Positions 1-7,375 of a stretch of DNA of 22,194 bases are shown here, piece by piece (positions within the stretch are counted from its first letter, which is position 1; every line of letters starts with the position of its first letter). Position numbers and translations under genes: made by a program. The stretch comes from Deltaproteobacteria bacterium ADurb.Bin026 (GTDB taxonomy: Bacteria > Desulfobacterota > Syntrophorhabdia > Syntrophorhabdales > Syntrophorhabdaceae), in NCBI GenBank assembly GCA_002071245.1, contig MWEV01000055.1, positions 1-22,194 on the forward strand, read 5' to 3'. The notes under the pieces were generated by a model. The model worked only from the letters and a program-made list of their open reading frames with translations. It was not told where the DNA came from and made no database searches.

Positions 1-61
1 GCCACTCACGCCTGATAAGGTGTTGGTATTGCTTGATGACAATAAGGGGGTGAAGGGATGA
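1..61 (+). CDS. C-terminal end of a molybdenum hydroxylase large (molybdopterin) subunit, partial
   Basis: Only the last 19 codons are inside the window, read from base 2 and ending with TGA at 59-61. The visible tail begins PLTPDKVLVLL, which fits the P-x-TP-x-x-V-L end typical of xanthine dehydrogenase-family molybdopterin subunits. The stop codon overlaps the start of the next gene in ATGA (58-61), so the two are translationally coupled. The gene order large subunit, FAD subunit, 2Fe-2S subunit supports this identity. The sequence seen is too short to say what the substrate is; the neighbouring subunit points to 4-hydroxybenzoyl-CoA reductase alpha (HcrA-like). That assignment is inference from context. 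Confidence 0.7.
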   Translation, partial: PLTPDKVLVLLDDNKGVKG

Positions 62-1002
62 TTTTACCTAAATTCACATATGCTAAACCGAAAAGTATCG
101 ATGAAACGATTGAATTGTATACGAGGTACGAGGGAAGAGCCTGCTATCTTGCGGGAGGGACAGATATTATACCCCTGGCAAAACAAAGACTTGTTGCGCC
201 CGTTATTGTCATTGACCTTAAAAATATTGAAGGGCTAAAGACAATCGAAAAAAATGATGACTTTTTGATAATTGGTGCCAATACAACCATTTTTGATTTA
301 AAAAAATACCCTTTAACAAAGGAATATTTTAGAGGTTTTTATGAATCGCTTGATGAAACATCGTGCGAAACATTACAGATGAGAGGAACCATAGGGGGCA
401 ATATCCTCCAGAACACACGCTGTCTTTTTTACAACAAGTCCATTGAGTGGCGAACAGCACGAGGATTCTGTTTTAAAATGGGAGGCGCAGTATGTAATGC
501 CGTGCCCAAAGGTAATATATGCTTTTCAAATTATTGCAGCGATAATGCAGTATCTTTGATTACATTATCTGCAGAGCTTGGCTTTGTCAGCCCCAAAGGA
601 GAACGGAGAATTAATATTGAAGAGATATTTTCTGGAAACAGCATAAAACCATTCAATCTCGAACCAGGGGAGATTTTAACCAGGATTTATATCCCGATGA
701 AAAAAAACAGTGGTGCATATGAAAAAATTAGGGTGAGAGGCTCCATTGATTATCCCCTTATAAACGTAGCAGTTGCCCTAAAAGATAGTGGAGGAGATGT
801 GTCTATTGGGGGTGTAGGGCCTGCACCGCTCTCGTATCATATTGATAGCGTGGATGAAAATAGCGTAGAAGCGCTTGCACAAAAGGCATATAGCGATGTT
901 AAGACCGTTGCCAATACTGTTCTTACTCCATCTTACAGAAAGAGAATGGCAAAGGTTCTTGTGAAGAGGGCTATAAAAAGGGCATTACAGGAGGTCAAGT
1001 GA
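58..1002 (+). CDS. hcrB: 4-hydroxybenzoyl-CoA reductase-type beta subunit (FAD plus extra [4Fe-4S])
   Basis: The 314-residue protein is the FAD-binding subunit of a xanthine oxidase-family enzyme. FAD-contact motifs are AGGTDIIP (residues 32-39) and TIGGN (111-115). Between them and the C-terminal domain is an insertion with cysteines at 122, 138, 146 and 155 (another at 160). Ordinary CoxM/XdhB subunits lack this loop; in 4-hydroxybenzoyl-CoA reductase a loop with four Cys of this arrangement carries a [4Fe-4S] cluster that lets ferredoxin feed electrons into dehydroxylation of 4-hydroxybenzoyl-CoA to benzoyl-CoA. The reading frame starts in ATGA overlap with the upstream subunit and ends in TGATG overlap with the 2Fe-2S subunit, giving a stoichiometric operon. 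The exact substrate is not proven: other anaerobic hydroxylases could carry the same loop. Family assignment is strong, the HcrB name moderately so. Confidence 0.85.
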   Translation: MILPKFTYAKPKSIDETIELYTRYEGRACYLAGGTDIIPLAKQRLVAPVIVIDLKNIEGLKTIEKNDDFLIIGANTTIFDLKKYPLTKEYFRGFYESLDETSCETLQMRGTIGGNILQNTRCLFYNKSIEWRTARGFCFKMGGAVCNAVPKGNICFSNYCSDNAVSLITLSAELGFVSPKGERRINIEEIFSGNSIKPFNLEPGEILTRIYIPMKKNSGAYEKIRVRGSIDYPLINVAVALKDSGGDVSIGGVGPAPLSYHIDSVDENSVEALAQKAYSDVKTVANTVLTPSYRKRMAKVLVKRAIKRALQEVK

Positions 1003-1475
1003 TGGATACAATTAATGTTTCTTTTCGGATAAACGGAGAAAAGGCTACAGTGGATGTAAAACCATACGAAACACTCCTCGAAACCGTCCGTGAAAGACTA
1101 TCGCTTACCGGTGCAAAGGAGGCCTGTGGTCTTGGCGCGTGCGGTGCATGCACTGTTCTTTTAAACGGAATACCGGTAAGGTCATGTCTTATATTAACGG
1201 CTGAAGCTGAAGGGGCAGATATTGTAACCATTGAAGGCATGAAACAGAACGGAAAACTCCATCCACTCCAGGAGTCTTTCATGAAAAACGGGGCTGTTCA
1301 GTGTGGTTTTTGTACCTCCGGGATGATACTGACTGCAAAGGCTTTTCTTGACAGGAATAAAAAGCCGACCAGAAAGGATATCGTTAAGGCAATTTCATCC
1401 AACGTGTGCCGTTGTACAGGATACAGAAAGATTGTCGATGCCGTGGAAGAAGCAGCTCAGAATATGCAGTCTTAG
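1002..1475 (+). CDS. hcrC: 4-hydroxybenzoyl-CoA reductase-type gamma subunit, [2Fe-2S] protein
   Basis: A 157-residue CoxS/XdhA-type subunit that passes electrons between the FAD subunit and the molybdenum cofactor. The N-terminal plant-type ferredoxin domain has Cys 42, 47, 50 and 62 (CGLGACGAC core). The C-terminal helical domain has the CGFC pair (101, 104) and CRC (136, 138), together two [2Fe-2S] clusters. Length matches the family. I chose ATG at 1002, overlapping the preceding TGA, because AGGAGG at 989-994 sits 7 bases before it; the GTG at 999 would be too close. Cytoplasmic, third gene of the Mo-hydroxylase unit. It ends with TAG at 1473-1475, and the next gene appears to have its own promoter. 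Confidence 0.9.
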   Translation: MDTINVSFRINGEKATVDVKPYETLLETVRERLSLTGAKEACGLGACGACTVLLNGIPVRSCLILTAEAEGADIVTIEGMKQNGKLHPLQESFMKNGAVQCGFCTSGMILTAKAFLDRNKKPTRKDIVKAISSNVCRCTGYRKIVDAVEEAAQNMQS

Positions 1476-1514
1476 TTTGGGGTGATTAAGACAAGGTGTC
1501 GTCACAGCGGGTGC

Positions 1515-1543
1515 TTGACGATTTATCAGGACGTGCTTATAGT
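1515..1543 (+). promoter_or_regulatory. Sigma-70-like promoter of the MoaD/ThiS-like gene
   Basis: TTGACG at 1515-1520 and TATAGT at 1538-1543 are separated by 17 bases, each matching five of six consensus positions. The predicted transcript start near 1550 leaves about 35 bases before the ATG at 1585. This would separate expression of the sulfur carrier from the upstream enzyme genes. Confidence 0.5.
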
Positions 1544-1584
1544 TGTGGACAGATAAGACGATTTACTTAAAAAAGGTCTAAATT

Positions 1585-1878
1585 ATGAAAATCAACGTTA
1601 ACATTGATTCCAATTTGCGCATACGTAACGTCTTTGAACCTCCGATCAGGATAGATTTCGATAACGAAGATGTTACGCTAAGAGATGTGCTCCTTAAACT
1701 CAAAAATATGTATCCCTACTTGAGATTTATTGAGAAAGGAGAAATGGGTGATGATTTGAGGCATCTCTATCTGAACGGTGAAAATCATTTTAACTTTTCT
1801 GAGGGATTAAACAGGAAGGTTTCAGAAGACGATACTGTCCACGTCGAGGCATACCTTGACCCTCTTGCTGGTGGTTAG
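1585..1878 (+). CDS. MoaD/ThiS-family ubiquitin-like sulfur carrier
   Basis: A 97-residue protein ending in LAGG. The C-terminal Gly-Gly, the length near 90 residues and the pattern DDTVHVEAYLDPLAGG (spaced hydrophobics before the tail) are those of MoaD/ThiS beta-grasp sulfur carriers. In this family the terminal glycine is adenylated and converted to a thiocarboxylate that donates sulfur, for example to the dithiolene of molybdopterin. It lies just after the molybdenum hydroxylase genes, and a MoaE-like gene is only 1 kb away, so a role in cofactor supply for that enzyme is a reasonable inference. Translation starts at ATG 1585 behind AAAAAAGGT. There is an N-terminal insertion relative to short MoaD (residues about 10-25), so a role with a different partner, such as tungsten cofactor or thiamin sulfur transfer, is not excluded. 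Confidence 0.75.
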   Translation: MKINVNIDSNLRIRNVFEPPIRIDFDNEDVTLRDVLLKLKNMYPYLRFIEKGEMGDDLRHLYLNGENHFNFSEGLNRKVSEDDTVHVEAYLDPLAGG

Positions 1879-1940
1879 CACGTTTTTATTTGTTGTTTTG
1901 ACTCAGCATAAGACCACACGTTTCATTCGAATTGAAAATG

Positions 1941-1966
1941 GTTGATATCGCCCCAAAAATATCAAC
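1941..1966. repeat. 8-bp perfect inverted repeat upstream of uppP
   Basis: GTTGATAT (1941-1948) and ATATCAAC (1959-1966) are exact complements around a 10-base loop. There is no T run on either side, so it is not a standard intrinsic terminator. It lies in the 156-base gap between the sulfur-carrier gene and uppP and could be an operator or an mRNA stem; no function can be assigned. Confidence 0.4.
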
Positions 1967-2034
1967 ATCAGACAGTAGCCTTTAATATTGTATGTGACTG
2001 CAAAAATGTCTTTGACAATAGCAAGACAATGTAG

Positions 2035-2832
2035 TTGAATACACCGGTGAATCTATTTCATGCGCTTATATTTGGTATTGTTGAAGGCATAACGGAATTT
2101 CTGCCCATATCTTCAACAGGCCACCTTATGTTGACCGCCCGGGTACTTGGTCTTTCTCAGACTGAATTTCTCAAGACCTTCGAAATCGTCATACAACTTG
2201 GGGCTATCCTTTCTGTAATTGTTTTGTATTGGAGAACATTGATTGTTAATATCGAAGCATTAAAAAGGGTAATCCTTGCCTTTATTCCAACCGCAGTGCT
2301 TGGACTTATTTTTTATAAGATTATTAAGCATTTACTTATGGGCAGTAGTCAGGTTGTTCTCTGGTCTATGTTTGTTGGAGGAATATGCCTTATTGTATTC
2401 GAGTTGATTCACAAAGAAAAGGATAATGCTTTAGAAGATATTGGCAGTATTCCTTATCGCACATCGCTTTTAATCGGCTTGTTTCAATCTATTGCCATGA
2501 TTCCTGGTGTCTCCCGTTCTGCAGCCACGATTGTAGGTGGTCTGGTGCTGGGCCTAAAAAGAAAAACAATCGTCGAATTTTCATTTATTCTCGCAGTTCC
2601 AACAATGCTTGCGGCAACAGTTCTGGATTTGATGAAAAATGTGAATCAGTTCTCTATAGCACAGATCAATTTCTTGTCTATCGGATTCATTCTTTCTTTT
2701 GTGTTTGCCCTTTTAAGTGTTAAATTCTTGCTGAATTTTATAAAACACCATTCTTTCATCAGCTTTGGAATCTACAGGATCATTCTTGCGCTGTTGTTCT
2801 GGGTTTTTTCAAGTTCAATGGAACATTTTTAG
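2035..2832 (+). CDS. uppP: Undecaprenyl-diphosphatase UppP (BacA family)
   Basis: Integral membrane enzyme that recycles undecaprenyl pyrophosphate to the monophosphate lipid carrier for peptidoglycan and surface polysaccharide synthesis; its over-expression gives bacitracin resistance in known species. The family's two signatures are present: VEGITEFLPISSTGH (residues 16-30, with E17, E21 and H30) and PGVSRSAATI (157-166, with R161). About eight hydrophobic segments and 265 residues fit the family. The start is uncertain: TTG at 2035 is the first in-frame start after a stop, and GTG at 2047 would give an N-terminus beginning MNLFHAL. Neither has a good Shine-Dalgarno sequence. A TTGACA at 2012-2017 lies so close that the transcript might begin near 2047. 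It converges on the MoaE-like gene with 31 bases between. Confidence 0.93.
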   Translation: MNTPVNLFHALIFGIVEGITEFLPISSTGHLMLTARVLGLSQTEFLKTFEIVIQLGAILSVIVLYWRTLIVNIEALKRVILAFIPTAVLGLIFYKIIKHLLMGSSQVVLWSMFVGGICLIVFELIHKEKDNALEDIGSIPYRTSLLIGLFQSIAMIPGVSRSAATIVGGLVLGLKRKTIVEFSFILAVPTMLAATVLDLMKNVNQFSIAQINFLSIGFILSFVFALLSVKFLLNFIKHHSFISFGIYRIILALLFWVFSSSMEHF

Positions 2833-2863
2833 CTTTATAGTATTTTTTTAAACCCTTTATTTT

Positions 2864-3217
2864 TTACGTAACAATCTCCCCTTCTCTGACAATATCTTTT
2901 TTGATTTTTGAAAGCAATTCCTGAAAAACAGGCAGAACATCCGTTCTAAACCTTCCCGCTACAAGGACATACATGATATCATCACCGATACGGAGGGTGC
3001 CTTCATTTATCCAGACCTTTATGTCTACTATGCCTTCCCTTTCTTTTGCCTCATTTATACATTCTGAAAGCCCCTTGCTGTCATATGAAAGTCTCATGCC
3101 CTTTACGGTTTTTCCGTCCCTTGATGTTGCCCTTACGATGCCATTGTGCACAAGGATCATACCTAAAGATTCAGGGTTACCCTGTGCCTTTATATCCTTT
3201 ATCCATTGATCCACCAT
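2864..3217 (-). CDS. MoaE-like protein (molybdopterin synthase catalytic subunit family), divergent
   Basis: A 117-residue cytoplasmic protein. The stretch VWINEGTLRIGDDIMYV followed by a Lys-rich helix matches the MoaE core (acidic-gly-x-L-x-x-G-D/E, then the catalytic helix), and the N-terminal HNGIVRA resembles the family's F-x-G-x-V-R loop. MoaE joins MoaD to form molybdopterin synthase, which inserts the dithiolene sulfurs. The C-terminal region is divergent: the His-Arg pair before the GELW-like turn is replaced and the second catalytic lysine seems to be Arg. It may therefore be a specialised or inactive relative. I start it at ATG 3217 because GGAGG sits 7 bases upstream; the ATG at 3229 is part of that ribosome binding site. 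A MoaD-like gene nearby supports the call. Confidence 0.6.
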   Translation of the reverse strand: MVDQWIKDIKAQGNPESLGMILVHNGIVRATSRDGKTVKGMRLSYDSKGLSECINEAKEREGIVDIKVWINEGTLRIGDDIMYVLVAGRFRTDVLPVFQELLSKIKKDIVREGEIVT

Positions 3218-3244
3218 GATAACCTCCATTTTGATTTTTAGAAT

Positions 3245-3253
3245 ATTATATCA
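3245..3253 (-). promoter_or_regulatory. Extended -10 promoter of the MoaE-like gene
   Basis: On the minus strand TGATATAAT is a perfect TATAAT preceded by the TGn extension. No good -35 is present at 17 bases, as is common for extended -10 promoters. The start would fall near 3238, giving a leader of about 20 bases that contains the GGAGG site. Confidence 0.45.
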
Positions 3254-3299
3254 ATTTTCTACAAAATAATCCTTTTTATGACTCAAATAATTTTGAACA

Positions 3300-3328
3300 T
3301 TGAAAATATGAGGTGTTTGCTATATTAT
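3300..3328 (+). promoter_or_regulatory. Candidate sigma-70 promoter of the exported protein / flavoprotein / PP-loop unit
   Basis: TTGAAA at 3300-3305 and TATTAT at 3323-3328 are 17 bases apart. The start would be near 3335, about 30 bases before the ATG at 3367. It is back to back with the minus-strand promoter at 3245-3253. Confidence 0.35.
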
Positions 3329-3366
3329 TTTACAATGTATTTTTAATGCCTTGTTCGGAGGATGCT

Positions 3367-3768
3367 ATGAAAAATAAGCTGACTATATCCATTTTAGTAT
3401 TTTCGTTTTGTATTTTTGTAATCAGTACACTTTTGATTGTATGTAATGTTTATGCCCAAGGCGAAGATCAGAAAAAATATGAAGAGTATCGCAAGGCTAT
3501 AAAAAAGGAATATGGCATAGATATAATACATTTCAGGGGAAATTTAAAGGGTGGAAGGGCAGATGGCAAGCCCATAACTAAATATGATTTGCAGCAGTTG
3601 TTAATTGGTATTAAGATTGAGCAGGAGCATACATCCAACAGGATGATAGCGCTTGAAATAGCTACAGACCACCTTGAAGAGATACCAGATTATTACACAA
3701 GACTGGAAAAGATGGAAAATGATGCCGAGGCGGAGATGAAGGCAAAGGCAGAACAGCAGAAAAAGTAA
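3367..3768 (+). CDS. Small exported protein of unknown function
   Basis: The 133-residue product begins with MKNK, a hydrophobic segment (about residues 6-27) and VYA before Gln30, a standard signal peptide with likely cleavage after that Ala, giving a mature periplasmic protein of about 104 residues. The mature part is hydrophilic, rich in Lys and Glu, and ends in a charged helix (EMENDAEAEMKAKAEQQKK-like, Lys/Glu/Ala rich). I recognise no domain. GGAGG at 3357-3361 places the start at ATG 3367; an upstream GTG at 3313 in the same frame has no site. It is the first gene of a run with an iron-sulfur flavoprotein (13 bases on, whose ribosome site fills the gap) and a PP-loop protein, but nothing in the sequence explains that pairing. 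Confidence 0.75.
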   Translation: MKNKLTISILVFSFCIFVISTLLIVCNVYAQGEDQKKYEEYRKAIKKEYGIDIIHFRGNLKGGRADGKPITKYDLQQLLIGIKIEQEHTSNRMIALEIATDHLEEIPDYYTRLEKMENDAEAEMKAKAEQQKK

Positions 3769-3781
3769 CGGAGGAAAATTG

Positions 3782-4324
3782 ATGAAAACAGTCATTCTTT
3801 TTGGGAGTCCACGCAAGGACGGCAATACAATTCAGCTTTCAGATGCATTTTCACAAAAATTAAAGGAAAAAGGCTGCGATGTAAGAATCATATATTTAAA
3901 TGACCTCAATATAAGGCCTTGTCAGGGTTGCTTAACCTGTTCGCCTGAAGGTGTGTGCAGGATAAACGATGATATGAAGGATATCCGTAAATATATTGTG
4001 GAATCAGACCTTATAGTATATGCGACGCCCGTATATTGGTCTACGCCTTCAAGTCAGTTGAAACTCGTCATAGACAGGTCTATTGCATTTATCGATACAG
4101 AATATAACTCACGAATCAAGGGTAAAAAGGCTGTTACCATCATGACATGTGCCGATGAAAACAAAGATACATTTTTGATAATAAAAGATATGTTTAAAAG
4201 AGCCTTTGACTTCCTCGGTATATCATATGTAGGAAGCATAGATGCTACAGGTTGTACGGAAAAAGGTGTTGTAAATAAAGAATCTATCGAAAGGGCTGCA
4301 CAGATAGCAGAATCCCTTGTATGA
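3782..4324 (+). CDS. Iron-sulfur flavoprotein / NADPH-dependent FMN reductase family protein
   Basis: A 180-residue flavodoxin-fold protein. GSPRKDGNT near the N-terminus (about residues 8-16) is the FMN phosphate loop of this family. The motif CQGCLTC...C (C-x2-C-x2-C-x5-C) after the second strand is the compact cysteine motif that binds a [4Fe-4S] cluster in archaeal and clostridial iron-sulfur flavoproteins. TPVYWSTPSSQLK is the usual FMN-contact segment. Such proteins carry electrons from ferredoxin or reduce quinones, oxygen species and flavins in anaerobes; the substrate here is unknown. ATG 3782 is preceded by GGAGG with 7 bases spacing, so the TTG at 3779 was not used. The stop overlaps the next ATG by four bases (ATGA), indicating translational coupling with the PP-loop protein. 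Confidence 0.85.
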   Translation: MKTVILFGSPRKDGNTIQLSDAFSQKLKEKGCDVRIIYLNDLNIRPCQGCLTCSPEGVCRINDDMKDIRKYIVESDLIVYATPVYWSTPSSQLKLVIDRSIAFIDTEYNSRIKGKKAVTIMTCADENKDTFLIIKDMFKRAFDFLGISYVGSIDATGCTEKGVVNKESIERAAQIAESLV

Positions 4325-5046
4325 CGCCGGAAAGACTTACTTACTTTACCTCTAAAAAGGTGGGCAAGGCTATCTGGGACTACCAGATGTTAAAAGAGGG
4401 CGATAAGGTCCTTATGGCTGTCTCTGGAGGAAAGGACAGCCTCTGTCTTCTGCGCATAATGAAGGAGAGGATAAAGTTTGTCCCGATTTACTATGAGGTT
4501 ACCGCTTGTTATGTTGACATGGGTTTTGAATGGGTAAATAAGGACAGCCTCGTAAGACATCTTGAAAACGAAGGTTTGCCATACATAATTGCCCAACCAC
4601 CGTCAGGGTGGAATAACAAGGGTGATTACAACTGTTTCTGGTGTAGCTGGAACAGGCGGAAGTCCCTTTTTAATCTAGCCCATGAAAAGGGTTTTACGAA
4701 AATTGTCTTTGCGCATCATATGGATGATATTATTGAAACTATGCTTTTAAACCTTTTTTTCAATGGGGAGATTTGCACAATGACTCCATATCAGGAATTA
4801 TTCGAAGGTAGGTTGGCGATCATAAGACCACTTGCCTACGTTGAAGAGGTAGAGCTTGCAAGGCTTGCATCTATGCTTTCGTTGCCAGTTGTATCGTCTT
4901 TGTGCCCCAATAGTATGACATCTAAAAGAACCCTTGTGAAAAATATGGTGCGAGAATTAAAAAAACATAATAAAAATGTGAAAAAAAATATCTTTAGAAG
5001 TGTAAAAAGGGTCAGACACGAATACCTGTTAGAGCATACAGTATAG
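4321..5046 (+). CDS. TtcA-like PP-loop ATPase, probable tRNA 2-thiocytidine-type sulfur transferase
   Basis: 241 residues with the ATP-pyrophosphatase P-loop SGGKDS at 35-40, the CFWC pair (Cys 105 and 108) followed by SWNRRK, the AHHMDD segment at 131-136 and a further Cys at 195 (SLCP). This set is that of the TtcA family, where the CxxC pair and the later Cys hold a [4Fe-4S] cluster used to thiolate cytidine 32 of tRNA after adenylation. E. coli TtcA is about 310 residues; this is one of the shorter TtcA-like proteins common in anaerobes, so the target nucleoside or even a non-tRNA substrate stays open. It overlaps the iron-sulfur flavoprotein gene by four bases. The C-terminus is strongly basic, consistent with RNA binding. 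Confidence 0.8.
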   Translation: MTPERLTYFTSKKVGKAIWDYQMLKEGDKVLMAVSGGKDSLCLLRIMKERIKFVPIYYEVTACYVDMGFEWVNKDSLVRHLENEGLPYIIAQPPSGWNNKGDYNCFWCSWNRRKSLFNLAHEKGFTKIVFAHHMDDIIETMLLNLFFNGEICTMTPYQELFEGRLAIIRPLAYVEEVELARLASMLSLPVVSSLCPNSMTSKRTLVKNMVRELKKHNKNVKKNIFRSVKRVRHEYLLEHTV

Positions 5047-5088
5047 TTATTAATTCATAATGCCATGAGACATTTGATTTATCGCTTA

Positions 5089-6420
5089 TTATTTTGAGCC
5101 TGAGGTTCCCTTTTTCATGCTGTCGATGATTCTCATGATATTTGCCGCTTCCATTGAGTTTATGCCGTATTTTGCGATTGCCTTTTCGAAATGGCTTCTT
5201 GCTTGATCAAGTCTGCCGTTTTCCAGATAAAACCTGCCGAGATATTTATGGCCATCGGCCTCATGGCCAGTTCGTCCCATAAGCATTCCATAGCGATAAT
5301 AGATATCAGGATATATGTTGCCATAAGGCAATATCTGCTTAAATACATCTATTGCTGAATTTGTTTTACCGGAGCCTTCTAATGCCCTCGCAAAGTAAAA
5401 TCTTGCGACAGGACCTGTTTCATGTTTAAGTATCTCTTCGGCTTCAGGAAATCTGTATGCATTTACCAGCATCTCACCGAGAAATGTGTTTTTATAAGGT
5501 GAATCCATCGATTTTATTAATTCAATGGCCTTATTTACGTTGCCTTTTATTGAGTACACGAGGGCTGCACCGTACACATTGACCGGGTTTGATTTATCTT
5601 TTTCATATTTTCCAATCCAAATGTCTTCAGAGCTTCCCCTTGTGTCTTTGTGAAGTATATTTGTACGTGTCACCAGGTAAGAAAAAAGGGATGTATCAAT
5701 TTGTACGGGCTTTCTTTGCCATGTGTTTTCGAGTTTTATAATCCTTTCCTCATGATATGGATGTGTTAAAAGATATTGCGGTAGCACCTTATCGCCGCCT
5801 GCCGACCTTAGCTTGCGTAGAAAGTCCGCTGTGCCAAGACCTCCATATCCTGTTTTGTCTGCTATTGTAGCACCTACTCTGTCGGCCTCATCCTCGTCTT
5901 CACGTGAATACTTAAGGGACATCGCCTGTGCTGAACCCATCCCTGTTGTAAGAACCGCACCCTTTACCCCAGGATCCGGTACTATTATGGCTGCAAGTAA
6001 CGCTGCGATTGATGCGATATTTATATATTTTTCCTTTTCTATTCTTTTCGCTATATGACGTCTCGATATGTGTGCAAACTCGTGCGCCATAACACCTGCA
6101 AGCTCTTCTTCTTTATCACACATAGCGATTAGGCCAGTTGAAATAAACACATAGCCACCCATGGTTGCAAAGGCATCGGGTGCTTGATAATCAATAATTG
6201 TTAGCACAATTGGAAAGGACAGGCTTGCGTTTTGCTCGAGTCTGTTTTTAATGTCATTAACATAGATAGAGATAAAAGGATCATTGTTTACCGGTACTGA
6301 CCTTGCAATCTCGAAATAAATTTCTTTGCCGTATTTCTTTTCCTCCTCAAGCGTTAAAGCAAACAAAAAATACGGAAATACGAATAATAAAAGGAACATT
6401 ACAAGGATTTTAGACTTCAT
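5089..6420 (-). CDS. Periplasmic M48 zinc metalloprotease with C-terminal TPR repeats (BepA-like)
   Basis: 443 residues. A signal peptide covers about residues 1-22. The gluzincin motif HEFAH is at 113-117 and the third zinc-ligand region SREDEDEADRVG begins at 172 (E176 or E178). An Ala/Gly-rich membrane-associated segment lies between (about 135-165). From about 255 onward the protein is helical with TPR-like repeats (EGSGKTNSAIDVF, MGRTGHEADGHKY, LENGRLDQARSHFEKA). This layout is that of BepA/YfgC, a protease and chaperone for outer-membrane protein assembly; that function is by homology. The start ATG overlaps the stop of the carboxypeptidase gene by four bases, so both envelope genes are coupled. 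It converges with the PP-loop gene, 42 bases apart, with no clear terminator between. Confidence 0.9.
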   Translation of the reverse strand: MKSKILVMFLLLFVFPYFLFALTLEEEKKYGKEIYFEIARSVPVNNDPFISIYVNDIKNRLEQNASLSFPIVLTIIDYQAPDAFATMGGYVFISTGLIAMCDKEEELAGVMAHEFAHISRRHIAKRIEKEKYINIASIAALLAAIIVPDPGVKGAVLTTGMGSAQAMSLKYSREDEDEADRVGATIADKTGYGGLGTADFLRKLRSAGGDKVLPQYLLTHPYHEERIIKLENTWQRKPVQIDTSLFSYLVTRTNILHKDTRGSSEDIWIGKYEKDKSNPVNVYGAALVYSIKGNVNKAIELIKSMDSPYKNTFLGEMLVNAYRFPEAEEILKHETGPVARFYFARALEGSGKTNSAIDVFKQILPYGNIYPDIYYRYGMLMGRTGHEADGHKYLGRFYLENGRLDQARSHFEKAIAKYGINSMEAANIMRIIDSMKKGTSGSK

Positions 6421-7343
6421 CGGGCTACTGAGGCTTTTGATTTGCTTGTTTTTGTCTTCTTTATCTTCTTTTTTTTCTTCGCAACAGGTTTAGTCTCTTT
6501 TTTGTGTTTGTATGACGTAAGCTTGACATTGTAAGATTTTGCCAATCTTATTTCCTTGTCTGACGGGAGTTGTTCGTAAAGATTTTTCAATATGTTTATG
6601 GCGTCACCCCATAAGTTGTTGCTGCCAAGTAGGGCGAGTATATAAACCCTCCCATCCTTTTCAAATGCACCCACATAACAATGTCTCGAAAGCTTTGTAA
6701 AGCCTGTTTTTCCAGCAATGGCTGGCTCAAAACAGAATAAAAATCTGTTGTGGTTTTTATAGCGGATAGATTTTTCACCCTCTTTAAATGAAAAATATCT
6801 TTCTGCTGCAATCTCTCTAAATCGGTCGATTGACAGTGCATATCTCATTATCAGGGCAAGGTCATAGGCAGTGGTGTATTGGTTGTTAACGTAAAGACCG
6901 GATGCATTCCTGAAATTCGTATTATATGCACCTATCTCAAATGCCTTTCTGTTCATCGCGTCAGCAAAGGCTGTTTCACTTCCACATACATGAACCGCAA
7001 TGGCATATGCTGCATCGTTTGCAGATTTAACCATAGCACCTTTTATTAAATCGATGGCCCTGTATTCTGCGCCAGGTGAGAGACTTAGTTTTGAAGGCGG
7101 TATGGAGACAACGTTACCATCTGCCCTTATAATCTCGTTACCGTTTAATTTTTCTAATGCAACTATAGTTGTCATGACCTTTGTGGTGCTTGCTGGGGCA
7201 AGTCTTTTGTGGTAATCCCTGCCCGAAACAACATTAAAAGAATCTTTTTCAACAAGGATGTAAGAAGGGGCTGTAATAACATCATCAGCCGTTGCAAAGA
7301 ATGGAAAGAGCAAGATTACAATTGCAATGATGACATTCATCAT
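6417..7343 (-). CDS. D-alanyl-D-alanine carboxypeptidase (PBP5/6-type, peptidase S11)
   Basis: 308 residues with an N-terminal signal peptide (about residues 1-19). The active-site triads of low-molecular-weight penicillin-binding proteins are all present: SxxK at S52-K55 (AP-ASTTK), SxN at S107-N109 and KTG at 212-214. It should trim the terminal D-Ala from peptidoglycan pentapeptides in the periplasm. The C-terminus is unusual: instead of the amphipathic membrane anchor of PBP5 it has a long Lys-rich tail (about residues 277-308, with KKKKKIKK), which may bind anionic wall or lipid. It is shorter than PBP5 and seems to lack the full C-terminal beta domain. There is no Shine-Dalgarno; the promoter at 7347-7375 lies so near that the message may be leaderless. 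The M48 protease follows with a 4-base overlap. Confidence 0.92.
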   Translation of the reverse strand: MMNVIIAIVILLFPFFATADDVITAPSYILVEKDSFNVVSGRDYHKRLAPASTTKVMTTIVALEKLNGNEIIRADGNVVSIPPSKLSLSPGAEYRAIDLIKGAMVKSANDAAYAIAVHVCGSETAFADAMNRKAFEIGAYNTNFRNASGLYVNNQYTTAYDLALIMRYALSIDRFREIAAERYFSFKEGEKSIRYKNHNRFLFCFEPAIAGKTGFTKLSRHCYVGAFEKDGRVYILALLGSNNLWGDAINILKNLYEQLPSDKEIRLAKSYNVKLTSYKHKKETKPVAKKKKKIKKTKTSKSKASVAR

Positions 7344-7346
7344 ATT

Positions 7347-7375
7347 TTTATAACATGTAATCTATTGCACATCAA
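7347..7375 (-). promoter_or_regulatory. Promoter of the carboxypeptidase / M48 protease operon
   Basis: On the minus strand TTGATG (7375-7370), 17 bases, TATAAA (7352-7347), with the TG extension before the -10. The transcript would begin near 7340, at the tandem ATG codons (7343 and 7340), leaving essentially no 5' leader. Confidence 0.55.

Noticed and set aside
1941..1966. Inverted repeat as terminator of the sulfur-carrier gene
   Set aside because: The stem has no following T run on either strand.
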